A program made the translations under genes and the position numbers. Under the pieces are notes generated by a model that searched no databases, had not been told where the DNA came from, and worked only from the letters and a program-made list of their open reading frames with translations. This document shows, piece after piece, positions 1 to 6,443 of a stretch of DNA of 7,497 nucleotides (positions within the stretch are counted from its first letter, which is position 1; every line of letters begins with the position of its first letter). Source of the stretch: Planctomycetia bacterium (GTDB taxonomy: Bacteria; Planctomycetota; Planctomycetia; Gemmatales; Gemmataceae); assembly GCA_025356615.1 (NCBI GenBank), contig JANXSH010000109.1:1-7497 (forward strand), written 5' to 3'.

Positions 1-923
1 CACTCGCCAGCATCGGACTGGGGTTCGTCGGCGAGCCTGCCCTCGCGCAGCTCATCCGTCCGATCTTCAACTCCTTGCCCGACTCCTGGCAAGGCTGGGT
101 TACGCACTCCGCCGCCACGGTGATCGCGTTCTCGCTCATCACGTTCCTGCACGTCGTCTTCGGCGAGTTGATCCCGAAGACCCTGGCGCTGCAAATCCCC
201 GACCGCGTCGCCCTCTGGCTGGCCGGGCCACTTTTACTGTTTGCCACTGCCAGCCGACCGGTCATCTACCTCATCAACGGGACGGGCAACGCGATCATCC
301 GCTGGGCCGGCTACGAGCCGGCCGGCGGGGCGATGGTCCATTCCGTCGAGGAACTCTTGCTGCTGATCGAGGACACCGAGGAGGCGGGCATCCTCGACGC
401 CGACCAGGCCGACCTCGTCGAGAACATCTTTCGCCTCTCGAGCAAGCAAGTGCGCGACTGCCTCGTGCCGCGCGACCGCATGTCCACGCTGGAACTCAAC
501 ACCGGCCCGGACGCCGTCCTCGCCGCCGTCCGCAGCGGCTCCCACACCCGCATGCCGGTCTACGAAGGCGAGGTGGACAACATCGTCGGCATCGTCAACA
601 CGAAGGACCTGTTCTACCTCTTCAGTCTCCAAGGCGTCGTCGTCCTCCACGACGCCCTCTACCCGGCCCTCTTCCTGCGACCCGACGAGTCGGTCGCCAA
701 CGCCCTGCGCCTGTTCAAGAAGGCGCACCGCCCGATGGCCCTGGTGCGCGACCAGGAGGGGCGAATCCTCGGCCTCATTACCCTCGAAGACATCCTCGAG
801 GAGATCGTCGGCGACATCGAGGACGAACACGACCGCCCGACGCCCCGCGTGAAATACTCGGCCCTCATGCGCGCGAGGGCCGATCGCGCGAAACGGGGCG
901 GCAACAAGGGCATCAATTCTTGA
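1..923 (+). CDS. CNNM/CBS-domain membrane protein (hemolysin C/CorC-like), 5' end outside window
   Basis: Reading frame 3 is open from the left edge to TGA at 921-923, giving 306 visible residues. A TTG at 75 is an internal codon, because homology-like sequence (GFVGEPALAQLI) already lies upstream of it. Visible residues about 1-100 are the end of a CNNM transmembrane domain, with the diagnostic GELIPK at 54-59 and hydrophobic stretches at about 37-53 and 69-92. Two CBS domains follow, about 153-203 (HTRMPVYEG...GIVNTKDL) and 218-272 (GRILGLITLEDILEEIVGDI), ending in the family signature GDIEDEHD. The family is tied to Mg2+/divalent cation efflux or homeostasis at the inner membrane, with CBS pairs sensing adenine nucleotides; the exact substrate cannot be read here. 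The protein stops about 35 residues after CBS2 in a basic tail, so the usual C-terminal CorC_HlyC domain is absent. The gene converges on the LptF/G-like gene and overlaps it by 11 bases. Confidence 0.93.
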   Translation, partial: LASIGLGFVGEPALAQLIRPIFNSLPDSWQGWVTHSAATVIAFSLITFLHVVFGELIPKTLALQIPDRVALWLAGPLLLFATASRPVIYLINGTGNAIIRWAGYEPAGGAMVHSVEELLLLIEDTEEAGILDADQADLVENIFRLSSKQVRDCLVPRDRMSTLELNTGPDAVLAAVRSGSHTRMPVYEGEVDNIVGIVNTKDLFYLFSLQGVVVLHDALYPALFLRPDESVANALRLFKKAHRPMALVRDQEGRILGLITLEDILEEIVGDIEDEHDRPTPRVKYSALMRARADRAKRGGNKGINS

Positions 924-2106
924 GCAGCGAGCGGAACAACGGCAGCCCGCACAGGGCGATCACGATGTTCGCCGCGTAGACCAGCACGACCTCGTTGTAG
1001 CGCCCCTCCTTCGCCATGTTCGTCCCCGCCAGGAGTAGCGGGTAGTAGACCAGGACGATCGGGAGGAACGAGGTAATGAAGGCCCCCAGGTAGTCCCCGC
1101 GACTGAACATGATGCCGATCGGGCACCCGACCAGGATGAAGCAGAAGCAGCCGAAACTGAGGGCCGGCCTCATCAGCATTTCGACGACCACGAACTTGAC
1201 CTCGCGGCGCAGTTGCTTGTGTTTCTCTTTCAGATTGGTGATGTGAGCCGGCAGGGTGAGCGGTTGCCCCTCGAGCAGGAGGCGCGTTTCGGAAGCGCTG
1301 ATCTGCTCGGCCACCCCGGCGATCTCCTCGCGCAGTTTTCCCCGGCGGTCGATCAGCTCCTCCCAGGTCATGTCGCGCGCTCGGGTGTTTTCTCTGTTCA
1401 TGAGGTCCGGCGACAGCGGGACGGGAAAGTCGCGATCCTCGAAGTACGCCAGGGAACCGTCCAGGCTGATGCCGACGCCGTACCGCATGTGGATCACCAA
1501 ATCCATCTTCTTCATATCGACGCGCAGGTCCGCCTCCCGAGCGTGGGCGACGAACTCGATCTTGCCTTCCAAGTTGCGCTTCTTGATGACCGGGCTGAGG
1601 AGCTTCTTCCCCTGCACGCTCTTGACGAACATCGCGTACTCCAACTTCGGCGCGCTGATCGTGCCGTTCTTCTTCAGCACCGAGTAGATCAACTCCTCGG
1701 CGTCGCCCAACACCATAGCGCGGAGGAGGTGGTGGGTGTAGGGAATGACTTGGTAGTACAAGGCGAGCGTACACAGACTCATCACCAACCCGAGAATCAG
1801 GGCCGGCTTGACGACCTGCATGACGTTGACCCCCGACGCCTTGATCGCGAGGATTTCGTTATCCGCCGAGAGGCGTCCGTACACGACACAAGTGGCGAAG
1901 AGTGTCGTCGCCGGGATCGTATAGGGCAACGTACTCGGGATCAGGAGCGGAATCGCCGTGAGCAATTGCTTCGGCCCCAATCCCTGCTGCTGTGCCTCCG
2001 CGATGATGCCAGCCATCAGCAGGATTCCCGTGATGCCGATTAGGGCGATCACGAAGACCTTGCACAACTCCCACATCGTCATCCGAAACAAAATTGTCCC
2101 AAACAT
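913..2106 (-). CDS. LptF/LptG-family permease (YjgP/YjgQ)
   Basis: This 397-residue protein has the layout of the LptF/LptG permeases, which with the LptB ATPase extract LPS-like lipids from the inner membrane and pass them to the LptC/A bridge. Six membrane segments are visible at about 14-35, 47-75, 101-123, 311-333, 339-361 and 373-393. A large periplasmic (jellyroll-type) region lies between TM3 and TM4. The classic cytoplasmic coupling motif after TM2 is present: LSADNEILAIKASGV at 79-93. Residues about 248-306 are strongly charged and helical (EELIDRRGKLREEIAGVAEQ), a likely coiled coil before TM4. The ATG at 2106 is preceded by GGAGAGGGGG about 4 bases upstream, a good ribosome binding site. 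It lies 165 bases downstream of the AsmA-like gene on the same strand, consistent with a shared envelope role. I cannot tell LptF from LptG, and no LptB is in view. The last codons overlap the convergent CNNM/CBS gene. Confidence 0.92.
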   Translation of the reverse strand: MFGTILFRMTMWELCKVFVIALIGITGILLMAGIIAEAQQQGLGPKQLLTAIPLLIPSTLPYTIPATTLFATCVVYGRLSADNEILAIKASGVNVMQVVKPALILGLVMSLCTLALYYQVIPYTHHLLRAMVLGDAEELIYSVLKKNGTISAPKLEYAMFVKSVQGKKLLSPVIKKRNLEGKIEFVAHAREADLRVDMKKMDLVIHMRYGVGISLDGSLAYFEDRDFPVPLSPDLMNRENTRARDMTWEELIDRRGKLREEIAGVAEQISASETRLLLEGQPLTLPAHITNLKEKHKQLRREVKFVVVEMLMRPALSFGCFCFILVGCPIGIMFSRGDYLGAFITSFLPIVLVYYPLLLAGTNMAKEGRYNEVVLVYAANIVIALCGLPLFRSLLKN

Positions 2107-2271
2107 GATTCCCCCTCTCCGACAGAGCGTCGAGCAGTTCGAGCCACTCGACTTCCCCCCTCTGTCTGGTTCTCCCCCATCGCATCAAGAGAATTTGCCA
2201 CAGATGAGCACAAGCATCGTAACAAAGCATTTGCATTTATCTGTGTTCGTCTGTGGCTAAACTGAATTTAG
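2107..2271. other. Intergenic gap between AsmA-like gene and permease gene
   Basis: This gap runs from the stop of the AsmA-like gene (2272-2274) to the start of the permease. It contains the CACAGA palindrome listed separately and C-rich stretches (2111-2115, 2155-2160) that form the permease ribosome binding site on the minus strand. I found no convincing -35/-10 pair for the permease, so it may be read through from the AsmA-like gene or use a promoter I cannot recognise. Confidence 0.5.
2197..2257. repeat. Imperfect palindrome of CACAGA words
   Basis: Arms GCCACAGATGAGCACA (2197-2212) and TGTGTTCGTCTGTGGC (2242-2257) pair at 14 of 16 positions around a 29-base loop. Read on the minus strand the right arm also shows a 10-base tandem, CACAGACGAA then CACAGATAAA. 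It starts 15 bases after the AsmA-like stop. No T-run follows on either strand, so it is not a classical intrinsic terminator. CACAGAT-type words of this kind recur between genes in several bacterial groups as I recall them, so an interspersed short repeat is the best reading. Confidence 0.65.
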
Positions 2272-5200
2272 TTACGTCCCACTCTCGAAGACTCGTTTGA
2301 TCGGGTCGAAGACGCCCGGAATGAATTCCTTGTCGAAGCGCGTCTTGCCGTCCTTGCCGAACTTGCCGCGCATCTTGATCTTTAGGATCTGCGAACTCAG
2401 GAACGGCGGTATCGTGTCGAGGCCCGTCGGGAGGAGTTGAGTAAATCGTCCAGGCGTCGCCGTGAAATCCAGTTCGATGTTGCTCCCGTCGATGTCTACC
2501 TTACCCGCCCCCGCCAGGCTCACTGCATTGCCGACGAGGTCCAGCTGGCGGACGAGCAATTGCGGCCCCTCGATCGCGAAGACCATGTGGGCTTGCTCGA
2601 AGGCCGTCCGGTCCGGCATGCGAAGGCCGAACGCCTTGAGCAAGTCGAAGAGGACGGGCAACTGTCCCATCTTGCCCTCGAAGACATCCAGCCTCCCGTT
2701 CCCTTTGAGTCCGAGCAAGTCTTGACCTTGTCCGCTCAGGTGGATCGATGCCTGGGCGGGGCCTTGGAGTTGAGCGGTCTTGGCCGCCGCCCCGAGGTTG
2801 TGCTTGCCGAAGGCGTCGAGTCGGACACCCATCGCCTGGAGGAGGAGGTCGTATTTCAGCATGGACCCCATTTCGATTCGGCCCTGCCCGCTGAGCGTGC
2901 CGCCGAACAGACCCGCCCGCAGGTCGCGGATGCGTAAGACATCCGTGGACAAAGGCTCGATGTCGAGCCTACAGGTGACGTTCGTCAGCGGCTGATCGAA
3001 CACCTTGGCCTTGTCGAGGCGGAGGTGGCTGGTGACGCCGCGCAGCCTGTGTCCGTCGTGATACCCCTTGCAGAAGAGTTGTCCCGTCGCCTCCGTTACC
3101 TCGACGGCGGTTCGCATCCGGGCCTTGTCGATGCCCAAGGCACCCTCCCACCAGACCTCGATGGGTTTCGATTGGCTGGGACTGACCAACCAGAGCTTGG
3201 CCGCCACGTCCACCGGGGATTCGAGCTTCAGCGGCACGATTGCGGATCGCAGCGATTCCGGTAGCGCCTGGAGGAAGTCCGCGTCCGCCTCGACCTTCCG
3301 TGCGGTGAGGCCGTCTAGCCACGCCCTGAAGCCGCCTTCTTCGCCGATCTGGAGTACCCCGGAAGCAAGCCCGACGGTAGCGACCCCGTGCCGCCCTCGG
3401 AGGTCACTCAGATCCACCCGCCCGTTCGCGTAGTGGACCGATCCGCTGACGCCATCGAGGGCGTACTGGAAGAAGGTCGGCTTCATCGAAGGGCCGCTCA
3501 GTTTGACGCGGACATCGATTTCCTGCGGACGATCGGTCTGGTCGACGACCTCGGCGGAGAAGTTCAATCGCCCGCTCAACCGCAGGGTACTCCAGGACTG
3601 TTGGAGTCCCTTGCGGTCCACGCCCGAGATGGGCTGCAACGCCTTTTTGAACTCCTCGTCGAGGAGGAGATTCCTCCCCTCGAAGGAGAGCTGGATCTTC
3701 TCGGGCGAACTCTTCTGCCCCGTCGTGCTGACGGGCAACGCACCCTTGACCCCTGGGGCCGAGGCGACGCCGTAGGATCTCCCCCGGAAGGTGACTACTC
3801 CGCCCGCGTGTCGGCCCTCGAAGTTTCTGCATTCCCAGTGGTCCGGGAACAATTCCAGCACACCCGAGACATTTTCGAGCGGATAGGGGAACTGGTCGTA
3901 GAGCGTCGAAACCTCGCGGAGGTTCAGGACGTAGTGCTGCTCGAATCGCTCCAACCCCCTCTCGCGGATGATCTCCGCCTGGACATCGGTCTTTCCCATC
4001 GGATGGCTAACGAGGCCATACTGGCGGCTGGCCTCCGGTAGGAATTGCCGAGACGCCTTTTGCGCCTTCTCCGGCAAGGCCCGCATGAAGGTATCATCGA
4101 GCGGGACATCCTTCGCAGTGATGCGGAGGTTCACCCCCGTGACCTTCTTCTGGCCCTTGATCGTGCCCTTCAACGTCGCCGTGGCCCCGCCGCTGCGTCC
4201 GGTCAGATCCAGGGTCATGTTGTGGACGGGCATCTCGGTCGCATCGAAGACGATTTTGCCGCGCACATCCTCGAGCGGATACTTGAAATGGATGAAGGTG
4301 CCGCTCATGCCCTGTGGCTCGAAGGTCCATTCCTGACGGGCCGCACGTTTCTCCCCCGCCCGGAAGCAATAGTGGATCGAGACGGGACCAGACGGAGAGA
4401 GGTCTTCCTCGATCGTTTGCAGGTTGGGAGGCAAGTAGGCCAGTAACGATTTGGTGATGGGCAGGTCCTTCAGGCTCACATCCAATTCGGCGAGGTACTG
4501 GTAGAGTGTGTCGATGTCGAATTCGGAGGGGAGTCTCTCGATGCGCAGTCTTTGGAGGTTCACATCCATGCGGGCCGCCCCGCTGCTCGCTGTCGCGTGG
4601 GCGCTGGGGATCACCCCGTCGATCAGGGTCGCCTCGATCTCGATGTCGTCTACAGGGAGCGGGAATCGCGGGTGGTGATATCGGCCCTTGTGGAACCGGA
4701 ACGTGACCCGATGTCCCGCCTTGGGGGCGGGTGCGCTCGATGGCACATCGCCCGGCAGGTCCAGGACCACATACGCCTCGGCCTTGCCGACGAGATGCCG
4801 GAGCTGGGATGTGGAGGCGGGAAACAACAAGCCGACCCGCCGCCAGAGTTCCTCGTTGACCGAGATGTCGGGTTGGTCGATCTCCAGGTGGGCCGCGTTC
4901 GTCGCCCGATTCAAGGTTCCGCGGAGGCGGATCGGCCCGAAGATGTCCACCTCGCCCGTGCCCTCGATCGTGATGATCGGCATCGGGTCGTTGAGTAAGG
5001 TCATCTGGAGGTCGTTGATCTCCAGGACCGGGACGCCTGGGCCGGCGGCGCGATCCTCGAAGATCAGCTTGCCGGCGCGGATCACGACGGTCGGCAGGCG
5101 CTCGCTCAGGTTGGCCGGCCCGAGGATGTTCGAGACGTTGAACGTCCCGTTGCGTTCGCGGATGATGCGGATCTGGGGGCGATCCAGGTCGATCTTGCGA

Positions 5201-5514
5201 ATCGCGAGAGTGCCCTCGAGAACCTGCTCCTTGTCGTGATAGAGGATCGTCGTCGGGACGTAGAGGAAGTCCTGTTTCTCGATCCCCTGGCTACGGGCGA
5301 TTCGCATCCCCTTCACCAGAATGCCTCCGAAAAGGCGTAACCGGGCACCGCTGATCTGGACGTTGACATCGACGAAGCGTGTGCCGAGCTGCTCCTGGAT
5401 CAGTTGGCGCATCGCGGCGGGGTTCGTCCAAAGGGCGAACAGCCCCCCCCCCGCGATTAGCAGGAGGAGGAACGAACAGATGAGACCACGGATCACCCAC
5501 TTCTTCCAGGTCAT
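2272..5514 (-). CDS. Giant AsmA-like (YhdP/TamB-type) envelope protein
   Basis: This is a 1080-residue protein with an N-terminal signal anchor: basic MTWKKWVIRG, then a hydrophobic stretch at about 10-29. The rest is beta-rich and low in cysteine. Residues 30-130 resemble the AsmA N-terminal region (GARLRLFGGILVKGMRI, then IDLDRPQIRIIRERNGTFN). Residues about 915-1045 resemble the AsmA-like C-terminal domain (GNGRLDVFEGKMGQLPVLFD, then GAGKVDIDGSNIELDF). Repeated modules fill the middle (see findings). AsmA/TamB/YhdP proteins are inner-membrane-anchored, groove-shaped proteins implicated in moving phospholipid across the periplasm to the outer membrane. That role fits the adjacent LptF/G permease but is inferred for this gene. 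The ATG at 5514 has only a weak AGG three bases upstream, but no alternative start sits before the signal anchor. A G10 homopolymer (5443-5452) lies in codons 21-24. Which AsmA subfamily it belongs to is uncertain. Confidence 0.88.
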   Translation of the reverse strand: MTWKKWVIRGLICSFLLLLIAGGGLFALWTNPAAMRQLIQEQLGTRFVDVNVQISGARLRLFGGILVKGMRIARSQGIEKQDFLYVPTTILYHDKEQVLEGTLAIRKIDLDRPQIRIIRERNGTFNVSNILGPANLSERLPTVVIRAGKLIFEDRAAGPGVPVLEINDLQMTLLNDPMPIITIEGTGEVDIFGPIRLRGTLNRATNAAHLEIDQPDISVNEELWRRVGLLFPASTSQLRHLVGKAEAYVVLDLPGDVPSSAPAPKAGHRVTFRFHKGRYHHPRFPLPVDDIEIEATLIDGVIPSAHATASSGAARMDVNLQRLRIERLPSEFDIDTLYQYLAELDVSLKDLPITKSLLAYLPPNLQTIEEDLSPSGPVSIHYCFRAGEKRAARQEWTFEPQGMSGTFIHFKYPLEDVRGKIVFDATEMPVHNMTLDLTGRSGGATATLKGTIKGQKKVTGVNLRITAKDVPLDDTFMRALPEKAQKASRQFLPEASRQYGLVSHPMGKTDVQAEIIRERGLERFEQHYVLNLREVSTLYDQFPYPLENVSGVLELFPDHWECRNFEGRHAGGVVTFRGRSYGVASAPGVKGALPVSTTGQKSSPEKIQLSFEGRNLLLDEEFKKALQPISGVDRKGLQQSWSTLRLSGRLNFSAEVVDQTDRPQEIDVRVKLSGPSMKPTFFQYALDGVSGSVHYANGRVDLSDLRGRHGVATVGLASGVLQIGEEGGFRAWLDGLTARKVEADADFLQALPESLRSAIVPLKLESPVDVAAKLWLVSPSQSKPIEVWWEGALGIDKARMRTAVEVTEATGQLFCKGYHDGHRLRGVTSHLRLDKAKVFDQPLTNVTCRLDIEPLSTDVLRIRDLRAGLFGGTLSGQGRIEMGSMLKYDLLLQAMGVRLDAFGKHNLGAAAKTAQLQGPAQASIHLSGQGQDLLGLKGNGRLDVFEGKMGQLPVLFDLLKAFGLRMPDRTAFEQAHMVFAIEGPQLLVRQLDLVGNAVSLAGAGKVDIDGSNIELDFTATPGRFTQLLPTGLDTIPPFLSSQILKIKMRGKFGKDGKTRFDKEFIPGVFDPIKRVFESGT

Positions 5515-5575
5515 CGCCTAACCCAGCCCGCGAGAAATCGACGAAGCCCCAGGAATTGTCCCGGAGCGGGGCGGG

Positions 5576-5604
5576 AGCATAGGGAATGGCCCTCGCCGGG
5601 TCAA
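5576..5604 (-). promoter_or_regulatory. Sigma-70-type promoter of the AsmA-like gene
   Basis: On the minus strand TTGACC (5604-5599) is followed after exactly 17 bases by TATGCT (5581-5576). This matches TTGACA at 5 of 6 and TATAAT at 4 of 6. Transcription would begin near 5569, giving a leader of about 54 bases before the ATG at 5514. It is the best -35/-10 pair in the upstream region and is correctly oriented. Confidence 0.6.
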
Positions 5605-5680
5605 CCACAACTCTGGGAGGCGCGCAGGAGGATTGGGCACATGGGGAGACGCTCGCAGAGTGGGACAATGGGCATGATGT

Positions 5681-5726
5681 AAAAAGAGCCACCGACACGG
5701 AGAGATGGGCTTCTCCGTATCGGTGG
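5681..5726 (-). terminator. Intrinsic terminator, minus strand, no gene evident upstream
   Basis: Arms 5689-5703 (CCACCGACACGGAGA) and 5712-5726 (TCTCCGTATCGGTGG) enclose an 8-base loop. On the minus strand all 15 positions pair, one as G-U, and the hairpin is followed by CTCTTTTT (5688-5681). On the plus strand the same position (5696 with 5719) is a C-A mismatch and no T-run follows. Structure and T-run therefore agree on the minus strand. The transcript must come from the right, between 5727 and about 6158. The AsmA-like promoter lies downstream of this site, so the terminator would insulate it. Confidence 0.8.
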
Positions 5727-5759
5727 TAGGCGGTGAGGTGGCGACGCCGGTACTTCGAG

Positions 5760-5798
5760 TTATTTGGTGGATGTGTCTCTTCGGACCCACACCTTCAT
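5760..5798 (-). CDS. Possible 12-codon ORF inside the orphan minus-strand unit
   Basis: ATG at 5798-5796 opens MKVWVRRDTSTK followed by TAA. A weak AGG lies four bases before the ATG. It sits between a promoter-like element (5808-5837) and the strong terminator (5681-5726), so it would be the only start-to-stop frame early in that transcript. It could be a leader peptide, the remnant start of a longer gene, or chance. I do not recognise it, and 12-codon frames are common by chance. Confidence 0.2.
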   Translation of the reverse strand: MKVWVRRDTSTK

Positions 5799-5807
5799 TC
5801 TACCTAT

Positions 5808-5837
5808 CTAACGAGAGCAAAGCGCCAAACCGGACAA
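5808..5837 (-). promoter_or_regulatory. Promoter-like GTCCGG-N16-CGTTAG (ECF-sigma style), minus strand
   Basis: On the minus strand TTGTCCGG (5837-5830) is followed after 16 bases by CGTTAG (5813-5808). A roughly 16-base spacer with a CGT-type -10 box is the general form of ECF sigma factor promoters. Transcription would start near 5802, just before the 12-codon ORF, and reach the terminator after about 120 bases. The motif is not one I can assign to a named sigma factor, so this is suggestive only. Confidence 0.3.
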
Positions 5838-5860
5838 AAATATTACAAAATTTCTTGTCC
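5832..5860. repeat. AT-rich palindrome GGACAA...TTGTCC
   Basis: GGACAAAAA (5832-5840) and TTTCTTGTCC (5851-5860) form 9-bp arms with one mismatch on the plus strand. On the minus strand that mismatch becomes a G-U pair. The inner 11 bases are nearly all A/T, in strong contrast to the GC-rich surroundings. It overlaps the -35 side of the promoter-like element, so an operator site is possible. Confidence 0.4.
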
Positions 5861-6158
5861 GATCTCCATCCAGATTGCGATGGCGTCACCTGCGATGTAG
5901 GAAAGGAGTGTCCCTGTGGCATTCCCGACGTACCGAAACGTGCCATGCCGAAGGGAGCTTTCACTCTTCTTTCTTTCTCAGGTCGTATGCCGCGAGAGCA
6001 AGCCGACGCGCCTGCCGAACGAGGTTCGGCCCTCTCTTCGAGGCGATGAATGGTGGCCGACCAAAGACGGGCGCTACGCCAGAGCAAGAGCTTTTTGGAT
6101 CAGTGGGTTTGGTGTAGGATATCCGAGTCCATCGCCACTCTCGACCCGAGGATCATCC

Positions 6159-6443
6159 ATGTCCACTCTGACCCAATCTCACCTTGTCTCTGCCGAGGTA
6201 TTCGCTCGTATGCCTCAACGGGAGGACGGGACTCTCCTCGAACTCGTTGAAGGAGTAATCATCACCATGCCGCCGCCGAGTTTTGCTCACGGAGTATGTT
6301 GCAATCGCATCGGTCGAAAAGTGGGCAATTTTGTCGAGGATCATTCCCTCGGATTCGTCACGAACAATGACAGCGGTGTCATCGTCGCGCGCAATCCCGA
6401 CACGGTCCGCAGTCCCGATGTGGCGTTCTGGAGTCGAGAGTGA
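6159..6443 (+). CDS. Uma2 N-terminal fragment (94 residues)
   Basis: This is the upstream open half of the interrupted Uma2 gene. It has its own ribosome binding site and carries the N-terminal helix, the ELVEG strand and the SPDVAF aspartate, but neither the VEV glutamate nor the following lysine. On its own it would lack a complete nuclease site. Confidence 0.6.
   Translation: MSTLTQSHLVSAEVFARMPQREDGTLLELVEGVIITMPPPSFAHGVCCNRIGRKVGNFVEDHSLGFVTNNDSGVIVARNPDTVRSPDVAFWSRE

Larger units (their letters stand above)
5515..6158. other. 644-base region without a convincing protein gene
   Basis: The region separates the divergent AsmA-like and Uma2 genes. It holds the AsmA-like promoter (5576-5604), a minus-strand terminator (5681-5726), a 12-codon minus-strand ORF (5760-5798), a promoter-like element and palindrome (5808-5860), open but start-less minus-strand frames (5843-5977 and 5961-6152), and a small hairpin GCCGAAC-gag-GTTCGGC (6014-6030). 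Open frames of 80-114 codons exist on both strands but have irregular composition, no good ribosome binding site and no family I recognise. A weak plus-strand promoter for Uma2 may be TTTTTG (6092-6097), 17 bases, TAGGAT (6115-6120). Confidence 0.6.

Noticed and set aside
659..1774. 371-codon minus-strand open frame across the CNNM and permease genes
   Set aside because: It overlaps two recognisable genes in another frame and is dominated by Arg, Gly and Pro, typical of a GC-rich shadow frame.
1213..2043. 276-codon plus-strand open frame opposite the permease gene
   Set aside because: It lies antisense to a clear LptF/LptG gene, is Asp/Arg/His/Gln-rich with no domain, and arises from the high GC content of the coding strand.
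2437..2937. 166-codon plus-strand frame opposite the AsmA-like gene
   Set aside because: It is antisense to a continuous, domain-bearing gene and has no recognisable features; the same applies to the other plus-strand frames between 2400 and 5240.
6014..6030. GCCGAAC-gag-GTTCGGC hairpin
   Set aside because: A 7-bp stem with no T-run on either strand, and no gene end nearby. It is noted within the gap but not called a terminator.
5705..6049. 114-codon plus-strand frame in the intergenic region
   Set aside because: Its ATG lies in the loop of the terminator hairpin, there is no ribosome binding site, and the translation resembles no family I know.
5800..6087. 95-codon minus-strand frame in the intergenic region
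   Set aside because: It has a start but no ribosome binding site and irregular composition. The alternative minus-strand frames in the same stretch look more protein-like, so it is not called.
5916..6158. Upstream extension of the Uma2 frame to 5916
   Set aside because: The frame is open, but the added 81 residues do not resemble the Uma2 N-terminus, whereas the ATG at 6159 has a good GAGGA and the family's normal start.
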